NCBI RefSeq assembly: GCF_002930645.1
Contig: NZ_PSNW01000016.1
Span: forward strand, 1-64,000
Length of the DNA: 64,000 nt
DNA from: Solimonas fluminis
GTDB taxonomy: Bacteria; Pseudomonadota; Gammaproteobacteria; Nevskiales; Nevskiaceae
Direction: 5' to 3'
Below the pieces are notes generated by a model. The model searched no databases, was not told where the DNA came from, and saw nothing but the letters and a program-made list of their open reading frames with translations. Made by a program: the position numbers and the translations under genes. Below, one piece after another: positions 51,104 to 59,025 of this stretch. The stretch's first letter is position 1. Each line of letters opens with the position of its first letter.

Positions 51104-52075
51104 ATGACGACCGCGAGCGAACGTCCGGCATGGGTAGATAGCGAGTTGTTCCCCTTCAAAAGCCGCTTTGTTGAAGTGGACGGTAACCTCGTGCATTACG
51201 TCGACGAGGGGTCGGGGCCGGTTTTGCTGATGCTGCACGGCAACCCGGTCTGGTCCTTTGTATGGCGAGAAGTGATCCTCGCTTTGAGGGACCGGTTCCG
51301 ATGCATTGCCCTCGACTTTCCAGGATTCGGATTGTCCACCGGCGCCCCCGGCTATACCTACCTGGCCGAGGACCACGCACGGCTGCTTGTGACCTTTCTT
51401 GATCGCCTCGAACTCAATGGGATTACTCTGGTGGCCCACAACTGGGGAGGACCTTTTGGTTTATATGCGGCACAGCAGCAACCGCATAGGTTCGAGCGCT
51501 TCATCTTGACCAATACGTGGGCATGGCCGCTGAACGGTGATCTCAGCAGCGAGATCTTCTCCCGCGGCATGGGTGGGTCGATCGGACGAGCGATGGTCAG
51601 CCACTTCAATCTATTGATCGACTACTTCATCCCGTCCGCGCACAAGCGGCGGAAGCTGTCTCAAGGAGAGATGCGTCACTACCGCGAGGCGATGCCGACA
51701 CCGGAGCGTCGCTACCCTTGCGCCATACTTCCCCGGGAACTCATCGGTGCTCATAGGTTCTTCACGGACCTGGCCACCCGACTCGATTCGATCAAAGATC
51801 TTCCTACGCTGATCCTATGGGCTGACAAGGACCCGATCTTCACTGAGAAGTATCGTGAGCGCTGCGAAGCCATCTTTCAAAACCATTCCACGAAGGTACT
51901 GCGCGGCGCTGGCCATTTCCTGCAATCTGATGCGCCTTCTGAATTCAGTGAAGCCATCAACAACTGGTGGAATGCCTTGGCTGCTGACAACCCGACACCC
52001 TCAGAGCGGCAGCTGGCTTCCCATCCGGCTGACCGCCCCAACGGCAGCACGCTATCCCGAACACGAGAATCGTGA
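51104..52075 (+). CDS. Haloalkane-dehalogenase-fold alpha/beta hydrolase with Asn at the nucleophile
   Basis: 323 aa. The oxyanion motif HGNPVW is at 45-50, the nucleophile elbow reads VAHNWGGPFG (Asn113), NTWAWP is at 137-142 (a DhlA-like halide-binding Trp region), an acid in WADKDP and the catalytic His in GAGHFLQ. True haloalkane dehalogenases have Asp where Asn113 stands; the codon is AAC. The hydrolase could be inactive on halides, act after deamidation, or use another chemistry. AGGGGG precedes the ATG. Its stop overlaps the GST start (TGATG). Confidence 0.85.
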   Translation: MTTASERPAWVDSELFPFKSRFVEVDGNLVHYVDEGSGPVLLMLHGNPVWSFVWREVILALRDRFRCIALDFPGFGLSTGAPGYTYLAEDHARLLVTFLDRLELNGITLVAHNWGGPFGLYAAQQQPHRFERFILTNTWAWPLNGDLSSEIFSRGMGGSIGRAMVSHFNLLIDYFIPSAHKRRKLSQGEMRHYREAMPTPERRYPCAILPRELIGAHRFFTDLATRLDSIKDLPTLILWADKDPIFTEKYRERCEAIFQNHSTKVLRGAGHFLQSDAPSEFSEAINNWWNALAADNPTPSERQLASHPADRPNGSTLSRTRES

Positions 52076-52836
52076 TGAGCCCTCCCGAACTCTGGCAGTT
52101 CCGCTTTTCCATGTATCCTGAGAAAGCCCGCTGGGCGCTGGACTACAAGGGCGTCCCACATGTGCGCCACTCGCTATTGCCGGGTCCGCACGCGGCACAA
52201 CTGCTTCCCCGCTTCGGGCAGAAGGCCATGCCGATCCTGCGCCACAATGGGAGCGTCCTGAAGACATCGGCCGCGGTGGTCGACTACATCGAGCAGGCCT
52301 TCCCTAATCCACCGCTCTACCCCTCTGACAAATCGGAGTGCGCCCAGGCACTTGAGATCCAACAGCGATTCGATGCTGAGGTCGGTCCGCCGTTGCACCG
52401 CGCGGTGTTCTTCGAGTGGCTGACCGATACCGAATACAGCGCGCGAAGGTTTGCTTTCGGGCAACCAGAGTGGAGTCAGAGACTATATGTGCGGGCATTC
52501 CCCGCTATCCGAGCGATCATGCGCGCCGATATGGGGATCAGCGAGGCTGGCGCTAAGCAGGGGTTGACCGTGACGGCGGAGGCGCTCGACTTCGTCGCCC
52601 GACAATCCGGGAAGACTGGATACCTCGTCGGCAGCCGCTTCAGCATTGCCGACTTGACGGCCGCTGCCGTCCTCCAAGCAACCTGCTTACCGCCCGAGTT
52701 TCCGGTTCCGACTCCGGAGCCACGTCCGCCTGGCTGGCAACATTGGCTTAATCGTTGGAAGAATCATCCCGGCTGCGACTATGTGCTCCGCATTTATCGC
52801 GAGCACAGGGGTAGATCATGTGAAATATCGGCGTGA
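52075..52836 (+). CDS. Glutathione S-transferase-like protein
   Basis: 253 aa. The thioredoxin-like N-terminal domain (LWQFRFSMYPEKARWALDYKGVPHV, then MPILRHNGSVLKTSAAVVDYIEQ) contains the GSH-site cis-Pro (AMPIL) and SAAVVDYI helix. The all-alpha C-terminal domain ends with GYLVGSRFSIADLTAAAVL (the N-cap box). It is translationally coupled to the dehalogenase-like gene, so the pair may handle an electrophilic or halogenated compound. The catalytic Ser/Cys of the N-terminal loop is likely Ser in RFSMYP. Confidence 0.9.
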   Translation: MSPPELWQFRFSMYPEKARWALDYKGVPHVRHSLLPGPHAAQLLPRFGQKAMPILRHNGSVLKTSAAVVDYIEQAFPNPPLYPSDKSECAQALEIQQRFDAEVGPPLHRAVFFEWLTDTEYSARRFAFGQPEWSQRLYVRAFPAIRAIMRADMGISEAGAKQGLTVTAEALDFVARQSGKTGYLVGSRFSIADLTAAAVLQATCLPPEFPVPTPEPRPPGWQHWLNRWKNHPGCDYVLRIYREHRGRSCEISA

Positions 52837-53068
52837 GCACGAAGCGACCATGAGCACTCTGGACTTCAACTCGTGGCCCTCGCCGCATTTTAGGCCCCGA
52901 GCCAACTTTCCAAGCATCGAAGCAGATTGGTGGCAGCCTTGTCGACGTGTCTTTACTCAACAGCTTGAGGAGCCATTTGACTGACTGCTTTGGGGCAATA
53001 CATTGAACTATCAAATTGGCAGCTAAGGGCTGTTCAGCGACAGTCGCTGATGCGCCAGGAGCTGCCGG

Positions 53069-53125
53069 TCACGAATGACCGCTAGTGGGACCCTTAACGC
53101 CCAGGTTCAGGGATGGCCTCGCCGA
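53069..53125. repeat. 57-bp direct repeat, right copy
   Basis: Same orientation as 50,252-50,308 (49 of 57 positions equal by eye). Together the copies bound the HxlR/hydrolase/GST segment. Between the GST stop and this repeat (52,837-53,068) no gene is supported. Confidence 0.8.
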
Positions 53126-53159
53126 AGGCGAGGACGTCGCCTGGAACCTGTTGTCAGCC
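53092..53159 (-). other. attC-like recombination site A
   Basis: 68 bp. Minus-strand reading: R'' GGCTGAC (one change from GGCTAAC), L'' AGGTTCC, a CCTCGCC/GGCGAGG apical stem, L' CTGAACCTGGGC and R' GTTAAGG. The stop codon (TAG) of the preceding cassette gene abuts it. Overall it folds as an imperfect long hairpin, the hallmark of attC. Confidence 0.75.
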
Positions 53160-54064
53160 TAAATGCCATCTTCAGTGAGCGGCATCTGTCGAATTTTGGG
53201 GACATGCCCATGCACCTCGACGACTTCATACGCGACGTTGGTGAAGATGCCTGTATCTGGATCTTTTGACTGCTTTATAGCGAGTGTGACGTTCAAGGTA
53301 TCTCCGGGCGCAATAGTAATTTCGTGCGCGAAGAAATCAACATAAAAGCGTTCGTGCACAACTGGCGCTGATATTGTTACCCCCCGCCACACGAACTCCC
53401 ACTTGCGGCTCGACTTCTTGAGGATTGCCTTAACTATCTGCAGTTCCGCTTGCTCCGTGATGGCTCTCGTATCGGAGTCTTGTGGTAGCGGTTGTGCGGC
53501 AACAGCAATTAGAGTTGAGCGGGGGATCGGTATTGCAGGTGGCGGCGCATCCATTTCTGCGACCAAGCCTATTCCTTTTACCTTATCGTCAGCCGACGCC
53601 GCCTCAAACGTTCTTGTAACCGCTTTGACGAACTGAGGGTTCTTCTCGACGCGGCGGGTAGCGTCGTAGACGTTTCGCGGAACAATGACTCGATCATCAC
53701 CTTTCTGGATGACTACCTCATCTGTCTTGACTTCGACGATGACTTTGTCATCAACGGCAAGGGTGCGTTCGTAAATGTAGTTACCAACAACGCCCAGAAC
53801 TAAGCCAACAACGACCTGATTGGCGAAGAGATTTCTGGAGCTGGAGTACAGGGCGCGAACCAGTGCTCTAAAGCTTCCAGGTCCAAGGGCTTCAACAACA
53901 ATCTCAATCTCGGAACCGGCGTTAAGCGTTGTGTTTGCTGCCTTAGCTGCATCGGCAAAAGCGATAAGCGTAGATGCGAGCGTGTACGCATTGATGCGAG
54001 TGTCATCCGTATCAAAGTGGATGACCAGCGAGTTCTCAAACTGAGAAATATCAATTATGCGCAT
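53159..54064 (-). CDS. Cassette gene: unknown 301-aa protein with one membrane segment
   Basis: 301 aa, unrecognised. The N-terminal part (YTLASTLIAFADAAKAAN, then GSEIEIVVEALGPGSFRALVRAL) resembles the beta/alpha start of uncharacterised proteins common in defence and mobile regions. A hydrophobic stretch FANQVVVGLVLGVVGNYIY at about residues 80-98 may span the membrane. The C-terminal half is beta-rich (WEFVWRGVTISAPVVHERFYVDFF). The start is 15 bp after the core of attC site B, with AAGGGGAG in between; the stop touches site A. Codon use is much more AT-rich than the host genes. Confidence 0.75.
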   Translation of the reverse strand: MRIIDISQFENSLVIHFDTDDTRINAYTLASTLIAFADAAKAANTTLNAGSEIEIVVEALGPGSFRALVRALYSSSRNLFANQVVVGLVLGVVGNYIYERTLAVDDKVIVEVKTDEVVIQKGDDRVIVPRNVYDATRRVEKNPQFVKAVTRTFEAASADDKVKGIGLVAEMDAPPPAIPIPRSTLIAVAAQPLPQDSDTRAITEQAELQIVKAILKKSSRKWEFVWRGVTISAPVVHERFYVDFFAHEITIAPGDTLNVTLAIKQSKDPDTGIFTNVAYEVVEVHGHVPKIRQMPLTEDGI

Positions 54065-54079
54065 AAAAACTCCCCTTTA

Positions 54080-54149
54080 GGCTAACGCTAAGGTTCAGGG
54101 GCGTCCTCACCGAAAGCGAGAACGCCCCTACTAGAACCTGCTGTTAGCC
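54080..54149 (-). other. attC-like recombination site B
   Basis: 70 bp. The minus-strand ends GGCTAAC and GTTAGCC are perfect complements. Inside are the L box AGGTTC/GAACCT and AGGGGCG/CGCCCCT stems, with four extra bases on one side (TAGT), as the asymmetry of attC requires. The stop of the DUF4393 gene is inside the R'' end; the next gene's ribosome site follows R' directly. Confidence 0.85.
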
Positions 54150-54950
54150 CCGCTTAGCAAGTTTCGTTAAGCAAGCATTGATAAATAAAGAACCGAAAGG
54201 CGTTACTTCTATTTTTCCCTTCTTGAATTTGATCTCTAGATTGTCCTGACCTTCAAGGCCCAAGAAGGACGGTCTATAGAGATTCTCTAAGCTGGTGTAG
54301 ATGGCAGCATCAGCCAGATGCACGTCCCGTCGAATTTGAATTAGTCCAAGCCCTTCAAAGTTGCTCATATACGCAACGGTGTTCCTCGGGAAAGCCAGTT
54401 TCTGCCTTGTCTCAAGTCCGGTTAGAAGGTCGCCTATGGTCGTGAACTGGTTCTTTTTGTCCTTCTGATAAAGATTGGCGGTGATAAACGGAACAGACGT
54501 TGTTCTGTGCAGTGCTTTAAGAATAATGGCTTCGTCTGGGCACAAATTGTTAATAACATTAACGAAGCTAGGATGTGCGAAATGAGCTGTGTCAACCGTT
54601 GATGCTTTTGCAAGAAGGTTGACATAGAGCTGGCTTAGTTCTTCGTCAGATACATAGGCCAATTTCTCCGCTACAGGTACGCCTATTTCTGGTGGGATAG
54701 GCGAGACTTTCTCTTCAGGAACATCGTTCATCTGCTCTCGGTACTTCTCAAAATTTCGCTCAAGCGAAATTCTTGCGCGTTCGTTGGCAAGGGCGATTGG
54801 CCATAGGGCTGTATTGCCAAGGCCGATTACCGTTTCCAAGGCTTTGCCAACCTGCCTAACGCCAGGCTTTAGCAGATCACCGTAGATGTCGGACAGTAGA
54901 GCGGGCAGCTTTGCTGCCTCTCTTGCAACTTCAAGCCAACCAGAAGTCAT
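54144..54950 (-). CDS. Cassette gene: DUF4393/Abi-alpha abortive-infection protein
   Basis: 268 aa. It follows the DUF4393 (Abi-alpha) layout: an N-terminal helical part with LLKPGVRQVGKALETVIGLGNTALWPIALANERA, then the conserved VSPIPPEIGVPVAEKLAYVSDEELSQLYVNLLAKASTVDTAHFAHPSFVNVINNLCPDEAIILKAL. The C-terminal half is a beta/alpha domain ending at the attC. Abi-alpha proteins are linked to phage resistance by growth arrest in other bacteria. The start MTSGW has a GGGGGGAAAC ribosome site directly after the core of attC site C. It is low in GC and has no neighbouring partner gene. Confidence 0.85.
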   Translation of the reverse strand: MTSGWLEVAREAAKLPALLSDIYGDLLKPGVRQVGKALETVIGLGNTALWPIALANERARISLERNFEKYREQMNDVPEEKVSPIPPEIGVPVAEKLAYVSDEELSQLYVNLLAKASTVDTAHFAHPSFVNVINNLCPDEAIILKALHRTTSVPFITANLYQKDKKNQFTTIGDLLTGLETRQKLAFPRNTVAYMSNFEGLGLIQIRRDVHLADAAIYTSLENLYRPSFLGLEGQDNLEIKFKKGKIEVTPFGSLFINACLTKLAKRG

Positions 54951-54967
54951 GTTTCCCCCCACTAACG

Positions 54968-55035
54968 AGCTAACGCCCCGTTTCAGTAGCGACCTCGACG
55001 AAGGCGAGGGCATCTACTGGAAGCATTCGTTGGAC
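54968..55035 (-). other. attC-like recombination site C
   Basis: 68 bp. Minus-strand R'' GTCCAAC fits RYYYAAC exactly and R' is GTTAGCT. The L box pair (GCTTCCAGTAG against CTACTGAAAC) carries an extra base on one side, and CCTCG/CGAGG forms the apical stem. Confidence 0.85.
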
Positions 55036-55043
55036 GACACCAT

Positions 55044-55487
55044 TCACGGAAGCCATTCCCTCTCCAGCTTCCTGCTCCCGACGCTTTCTAGATGCGCCGT
55101 ATTGCCAGATTTTCTGAGCTTGTATAGCTGCACGGCGGTAAATTCTGCCGATGGGTCGTAATAGTATTCGGCTGAGCCAAAACTATCAGCATCAAGGCGG
55201 CGCCTAATGTCGTTTAGAAGACCGGCCGCATCGTAGTCTGGTTCTGCAGTTTCATTGGTTATGCGCAACTCGGGCGGGAACTGCCAGTACACGTAAAGCG
55301 CCGATCCCTTATCACAGGCTTTGTGGTTAACTATCGCTCGAACCGGCAGGTAGCCATCGTTGATGTTGTAGTTGAGAAGGAATTGATGAAGTTGTTCTGA
55401 TGACGATAGCGATTCAATAGCCTGTAATTGTTCAGGCCCATCAAGACACAAGGCCCTTTTCACTCGCTGTCTGGAAATTTCATCCAT
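55044..55487 (-). CDS. Cassette gene: DUF4274-like protein
   Basis: 147 aa. The segment LHQFLLNYNINDGYLPVRAIVNHKACDKGSALYVYWQFPPEL matches the DUF4274 pattern (LHxxAxNYNxDDG..., CDxGTAL.IYW). Residues are acidic overall and no signal peptide is present. DUF4274 proteins resemble some immunity proteins of polymorphic toxins; no toxin is seen here. It ends 9 bp before attC site C and starts shortly after the core GTTGGAC of site D. Confidence 0.75.
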   Translation of the reverse strand: MDEISRQRVKRALCLDGPEQLQAIESLSSSEQLHQFLLNYNINDGYLPVRAIVNHKACDKGSALYVYWQFPPELRITNETAEPDYDAAGLLNDIRRRLDADSFGSAEYYYDPSAEFTAVQLYKLRKSGNTAHLESVGSRKLEREWLP

Positions 55488-55498
55488 TCGATTGTGTC

Positions 55499-55546
55499 GT
55501 CCAACAGCAATAGACGGACGCCTGTCCGTTAAAGAGATTGTTAGCC
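55499..55546 (-). other. attC-like recombination site D, short form
   Basis: 48 bp. Minus-strand R'' GGCTAAC and R' GTTGGAC (exact GTTRRRY). The centre is a perfect ACGGAC/GTCCGT stem with loop AGGC and L-box-like flanks (TCTCTTTA). It is the upstream end of the visible array. Confidence 0.75.
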
Positions 55547-55827
55547 CGGGCGCAATATCTGAGGCCTTATTCGGTCCTAACTATGCCGCCTCTCGGCTTG
55601 GCTCCACAAGACAGCGCGCGATGCCAGGTGATGTCCATGGGCGCTATACCTGACGAGTGAATCAGGTCGCCTGATATGGCCCACAGCGCAAGCCTTGAGC
55701 TATAGGAATGTCCGCTTTGCGGCTGACATTCGAATCGCCACGACTTCCGCTTCGGGCTGGTAGCCGCCCCTCGGCATTCACGACCGAGTCACCCAGGGCC
55801 AATCAATGATCCGCCTGCAGGCCTGAT
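55547..55827. other. Interval beyond the cassette array
   Basis: No gene is supported. One hairpin, GAATGTC...GACATTC (55,706-55,731), is present. If the array continued, its next cassette would lie here, but no further attC is recognised. Confidence 0.5.
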
Positions 55828-56223
55828 TCACTTTGCTTGCTCGACGAGGCCGATTCCCAGGAAGGTATAGAAAGGTCCCTCTTTGGGAGACAGCGCGTAG
55901 ATCATGCCGGGCCTTGCGGTGAAGCTGATGCTCCTGGCTGCTGATTCCCTGTGCGTCACCGTGGAGCCGGCTGCGGTATCCCAGCTGGTCGAGGCGACAA
56001 TGGTGTAGTCCCCAGGAACGACATCGACAAAGTAGGTCATGGCGTTCTTCTTGGCCGTGAAGACCTCGCCATTGATGGAATGGATATTGAGCTTGAACGT
56101 GCTGATCCTGGCCGTCTCGTTCTCGGGCCTGGCGGGACCGGCGTAGTGCTGCACCGTCCGGATGCATCCACTCACCAGAAGTGCGAGTGCCGCGAGCCCG
56201 AACAGCTTCAAGTATCTGTGCAT
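55828..56223 (-). CDS. Small lipoprotein (DUF2846-like)
   Basis: 131 aa. The signal peptide ends in LLVSGC, a canonical lipobox. The body has the pattern VFTAKKNAMTYFVDVVPGDYTIVAST, close to DUF2846-type proteins, followed by FTARPGMIYALSP. It is an envelope protein of unknown role. GGAGG lies four to five bases before the ATG. Confidence 0.8.
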   Translation of the reverse strand: MHRYLKLFGLAALALLVSGCIRTVQHYAGPARPENETARISTFKLNIHSINGEVFTAKKNAMTYFVDVVPGDYTIVASTSWDTAAGSTVTHRESAARSISFTARPGMIYALSPKEGPFYTFLGIGLVEQAK

Positions 56224-56473
56224 GAATCCTCCAAGGTGCCGGCCGGGACTTCATCCCGGGAGTGCGAACGCCCAGCTTCCCGGCAATCTGCCCGGCATGC
56301 TGCGGCGTTTCAAGCTGACGATTGAGTCAGGTCTTGATCGGCATCCGTGGGTGCTCGCCCTTCCGCGCATCGGTGAATGGCGGTCCATGCGGGCCGGGCT
56401 GCTTCCTCCTGGCCCTTGCCATCCCATCCGAAATGGGGAGGACGCTGGTGCCGGTTTCGCCTTCCAATGGCTG

Positions 56474-57829
56474 ATGACCACCTTCCTGCGCCTCCTCCTG
56501 CTCCTGCTGGCCGCGCCGCTCGCGGCGCTGGCCAAGGTCCCTCCCGAAATGGCCGCCGAGCTCGACGGACCGCGCCTGACCTGCATGGGCGCGGAGCGCG
56601 CCGGCTCGCCCGGCGGCGTGGCGCCCTATACCGGCAAGTACCTGGGCAGCTGGCCCGGGATGAAGCAGCCCCATGGCTACGAGCCCGGCCCCTACGCGGA
56701 CGAGAAGCCGCTGCTCACCATCACCGCGCAGAACCTGGCGCAGCATGCGGCGCGGCTCACGCAGGGCCAGCAGGAGCTGCTGAAGAAGTATCCGCAGGCC
56801 TACCGCATGCTCGTGTATCCCAGCCACCGCGATTTCCGGCTGGACGACGAGGCCTGCGCGGTGGCGAAGAAGAACGCCGCCGTGGCCGAGGTGGTGCATG
56901 AGGGCAAGGGCGTCAGCGGCTTCGGCGGCGCGGTGCCCTTCCCCGTTCCGCAGAACGGGCTCGAGGGCATCTGGAACATCGCGCTGGCGCGGCGCGCCTG
57001 GAGCGAGTCGGTGACGGCCCATTCGGCGACGGTCTATGCCAACGGCGGCATCACCTGGGGCAAGAGCCGGTTCGTGGACATGTATCCCTATGGCGACTCC
57101 CGCAAGAGCATGTCGCTGCAGGAGAAGGTGGCGGCGTACTTCTACATCACCTACCTGCTGCCGGAGCGCGACAAGGGCAACACCTCGGTGGGCTTCTCGC
57201 CGCTGGATTTCTCCACGGGCTCGCTGCAGGCCTGGGCCTATTCGCCGGGCACGCGCCGCGTGCGCCAGGCGCCGGAGGTGGGCTTTGACTACCCGGTACC
57301 GCCGGCGGGCATGCACACCTCGGACGAGGACACGCTGTGGAACGGCTCGCCGGAGCGCTACGAGTGGAAGCTGGCCGGCAAGAAGGAGCTCTACGTTCCC
57401 TACCACAACTTCCGAGTCAACGACCCGGCGCTGAAGCTCAAGGACCTGGTCAAGCCCTCCACGCTCAACCCGGACTATGTGCGCTACGAGCTGCACCGCG
57501 TGTGGGTGGTGGAAGGCAGGCTGCGCGCCGGCCTGCGCCACGTTTATGGGCGGCGGGTGATCTACGCCGACGAGGACACCTGGCTGCCGCTGTGGGCCGA
57601 CCATTACGGCTCGCGCGGCGAGTTCTGGCGCACCAGCTTCGTCAACTGGTTCTACTCGCAGGAGTCGAGCACCTTCCACCGCGGCGTGACGGTGTACCAC
57701 GACCTCAACTCCGGCGCCTATGAGGCGACGTACCTGGTGAACGAGGCCGGCAAGGGCTGGTGGCGGCTCAACCAGAAGTTCCCGTTGTCGATGTTCACGC
57801 CGGAGGCGGCGGCGCGCAGCGGGCATTGA
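56474..57829 (+). CDS. DUF1329 periplasmic/outer-membrane protein
   Basis: 451 aa with signal peptide MTTFLRLLLLLLAAPLAALA. The DUF1329 body is clear (YKxxVYPSHRDFRLDDEACAVAKKNA, NGLEGIWNIALARR, RVRQAPEVGFDYPVP, YEWKLAGKKELYVPYHNF, RRVIYADEDTWLPLWADHYGSRGEFW). The family, LolA/LolB-fold-like, occurs next to RND and outer-membrane proteins in hydrocarbon degraders and may move lipophilic compounds. A ribosome site is not obvious, so the start could be slightly upstream. Confidence 0.9.
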   Translation: MTTFLRLLLLLLAAPLAALAKVPPEMAAELDGPRLTCMGAERAGSPGGVAPYTGKYLGSWPGMKQPHGYEPGPYADEKPLLTITAQNLAQHAARLTQGQQELLKKYPQAYRMLVYPSHRDFRLDDEACAVAKKNAAVAEVVHEGKGVSGFGGAVPFPVPQNGLEGIWNIALARRAWSESVTAHSATVYANGGITWGKSRFVDMYPYGDSRKSMSLQEKVAAYFYITYLLPERDKGNTSVGFSPLDFSTGSLQAWAYSPGTRRVRQAPEVGFDYPVPPAGMHTSDEDTLWNGSPERYEWKLAGKKELYVPYHNFRVNDPALKLKDLVKPSTLNPDYVRYELHRVWVVEGRLRAGLRHVYGRRVIYADEDTWLPLWADHYGSRGEFWRTSFVNWFYSQESSTFHRGVTVYHDLNSGAYEATYLVNEAGKGWWRLNQKFPLSMFTPEAAARSGH

Positions 57830-57836
57830 GCGTGGC

Positions 57837-57856
57837 CGAGCCCTTCGGCGGGCTCG
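57837..57856 (+). terminator. Hairpin after DUF1329
   Basis: The stem CGAGCCC/GGGCTCG with a TTCGGC loop lies 8 bp after the stop. No T-run follows. Confidence 0.5.
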
Positions 57857-57942
57857 GGCTCAACCGCCGCCTCGCGCAAGCCTCCAGCCAGCAGGCAGGC
57901 TCGCCCCATGTCGGACGAAGGCCATGCCCACCGCTCCCCGCA

Positions 57943-59025
57943 TCAGGGGCGGCCTTCGACGCAGGGAGGAGCGGTGCCGGATTTCCGGTAGCGCCTGAAG
58001 AAGTCCCAGGCGGCTTCCGAGGCGCTTACCGCCCGGGGTTCGACGAAGGCCGGCAGGTCCGGGTCATCGGAGCCGCCGGGGTAGAGATGCTGCAGGCCGT
58101 GTATCCGGATATGCCGGACCACGAGGCAGCCTTCCCCATCGCGGTAGTCGTCGATCTCGTAGGGGAAGTCCTCCTCCTGGGCGTAGGATCGGGTTTGCGT
58201 GGGACTGAGCGGGAACGGCCCCGCGCGCGATCCCGAGACGACGAGGTTGTTGGTCATCAGCCACTGCTGCACGGCGTTTTCGCCGTTCTGCGGATAGATG
58301 GTGGTATCCGCGTCGCCATGGATTTCCAGCAGCGGCACCACCCGCGCACGCGGCCCCATGGCCAGGAAGGCGAGTTGTGCCTGCACTGCGGGGTTCTCCA
58401 GTGCCGGGATCGTCGGATTGGCCGCATCGAGGAACGTCGAGGCGTAGGGACCGCCGGCGAGATTCACCATCGCTGCGTACAGGTCGGGAAAGGTCGCGCC
58501 CAGGATGCTGACGAGAAAGGCTCCCGACGACCCTCCCATGAGGTAGACCCGCTCCGGATCGACGGACCATCGCTCCATCACCATGCGCGTCAGTTCGACG
58601 ACGCCCGCGGCATCCCCTTGCCCGCGACTCCACTCCGTCGGCAGGTAGAAACGCCAGCACTTCAGGGGGTGGCTGGCCTGGTCCACGAAGCCGGGGTAGA
58701 CGACGATGAACCTCTCACGCTCGGCGATCCCGTCGAACAGGGAGCCGGCCTGCATCAGTTCCGGGGTGAGCGTACAGCCATGGACGTTGACCACGACGGG
58801 CACCGGAGACCCCGGCCTGTAGCTCGAGGGGATGTAGACCAGCGCCCGGTACTCGGCGGCGCCGCTGCCGTGGCGGATTTCCACGGTTTCGCCCTTGGTG
58901 CCGGCACCGGACACATCCGGCGAGTCGTGGCAGGCGGGCAGCAGCACCGCCATGCACAGGGCCAGCAGCGCCGGGCCGTGCTTCATCCGCGGCCGGGCGC
59001 CCGCGTTCATTTCTCTCATTGTCAT
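57943..59025 (-). CDS. PHB-depolymerase-like lipoprotein esterase 1
   Basis: About 360 aa. The lipobox LLPAC lies about 25 residues in. The alpha/beta-hydrolase features are the oxyanion VNVHGC, the nucleophile elbow MGGSSGAF (GxSxG), and a C-terminal His in IHGLQHLYPGG. The family (esterase PHB depolymerase/LpqC) hydrolyses polyesters or aryl esters such as feruloyl esters. The start is uncertain: ATG 59,025 is used, but ATG 58,986 directly opens the signal peptide. It is paralogous to 60,421-61,488 on the other side of the AraC gene. Confidence 0.88.
   Translation of the reverse strand: MTMREMNAGARPRMKHGPALLALCMAVLLPACHDSPDVSGAGTKGETVEIRHGSGAAEYRALVYIPSSYRPGSPVPVVVNVHGCTLTPELMQAGSLFDGIAERERFIVVYPGFVDQASHPLKCWRFYLPTEWSRGQGDAAGVVELTRMVMERWSVDPERVYLMGGSSGAFLVSILGATFPDLYAAMVNLAGGPYASTFLDAANPTIPALENPAVQAQLAFLAMGPRARVVPLLEIHGDADTTIYPQNGENAVQQWLMTNNLVVSGSRAGPFPLSPTQTRSYAQEEDFPYEIDDYRDGEGCLVVRHIRIHGLQHLYPGGSDDPDLPAFVEPRAVSASEAAWDFFRRYRKSGTAPPCVEGRP

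Noticed and set aside
50275-55546. Search for intI, attI or a transposase around the cassette-like array
   Set aside because: No integrase, recombinase or transposase gene is present in the window, so the element is called a cassette cluster, not a complete integron or transposon.
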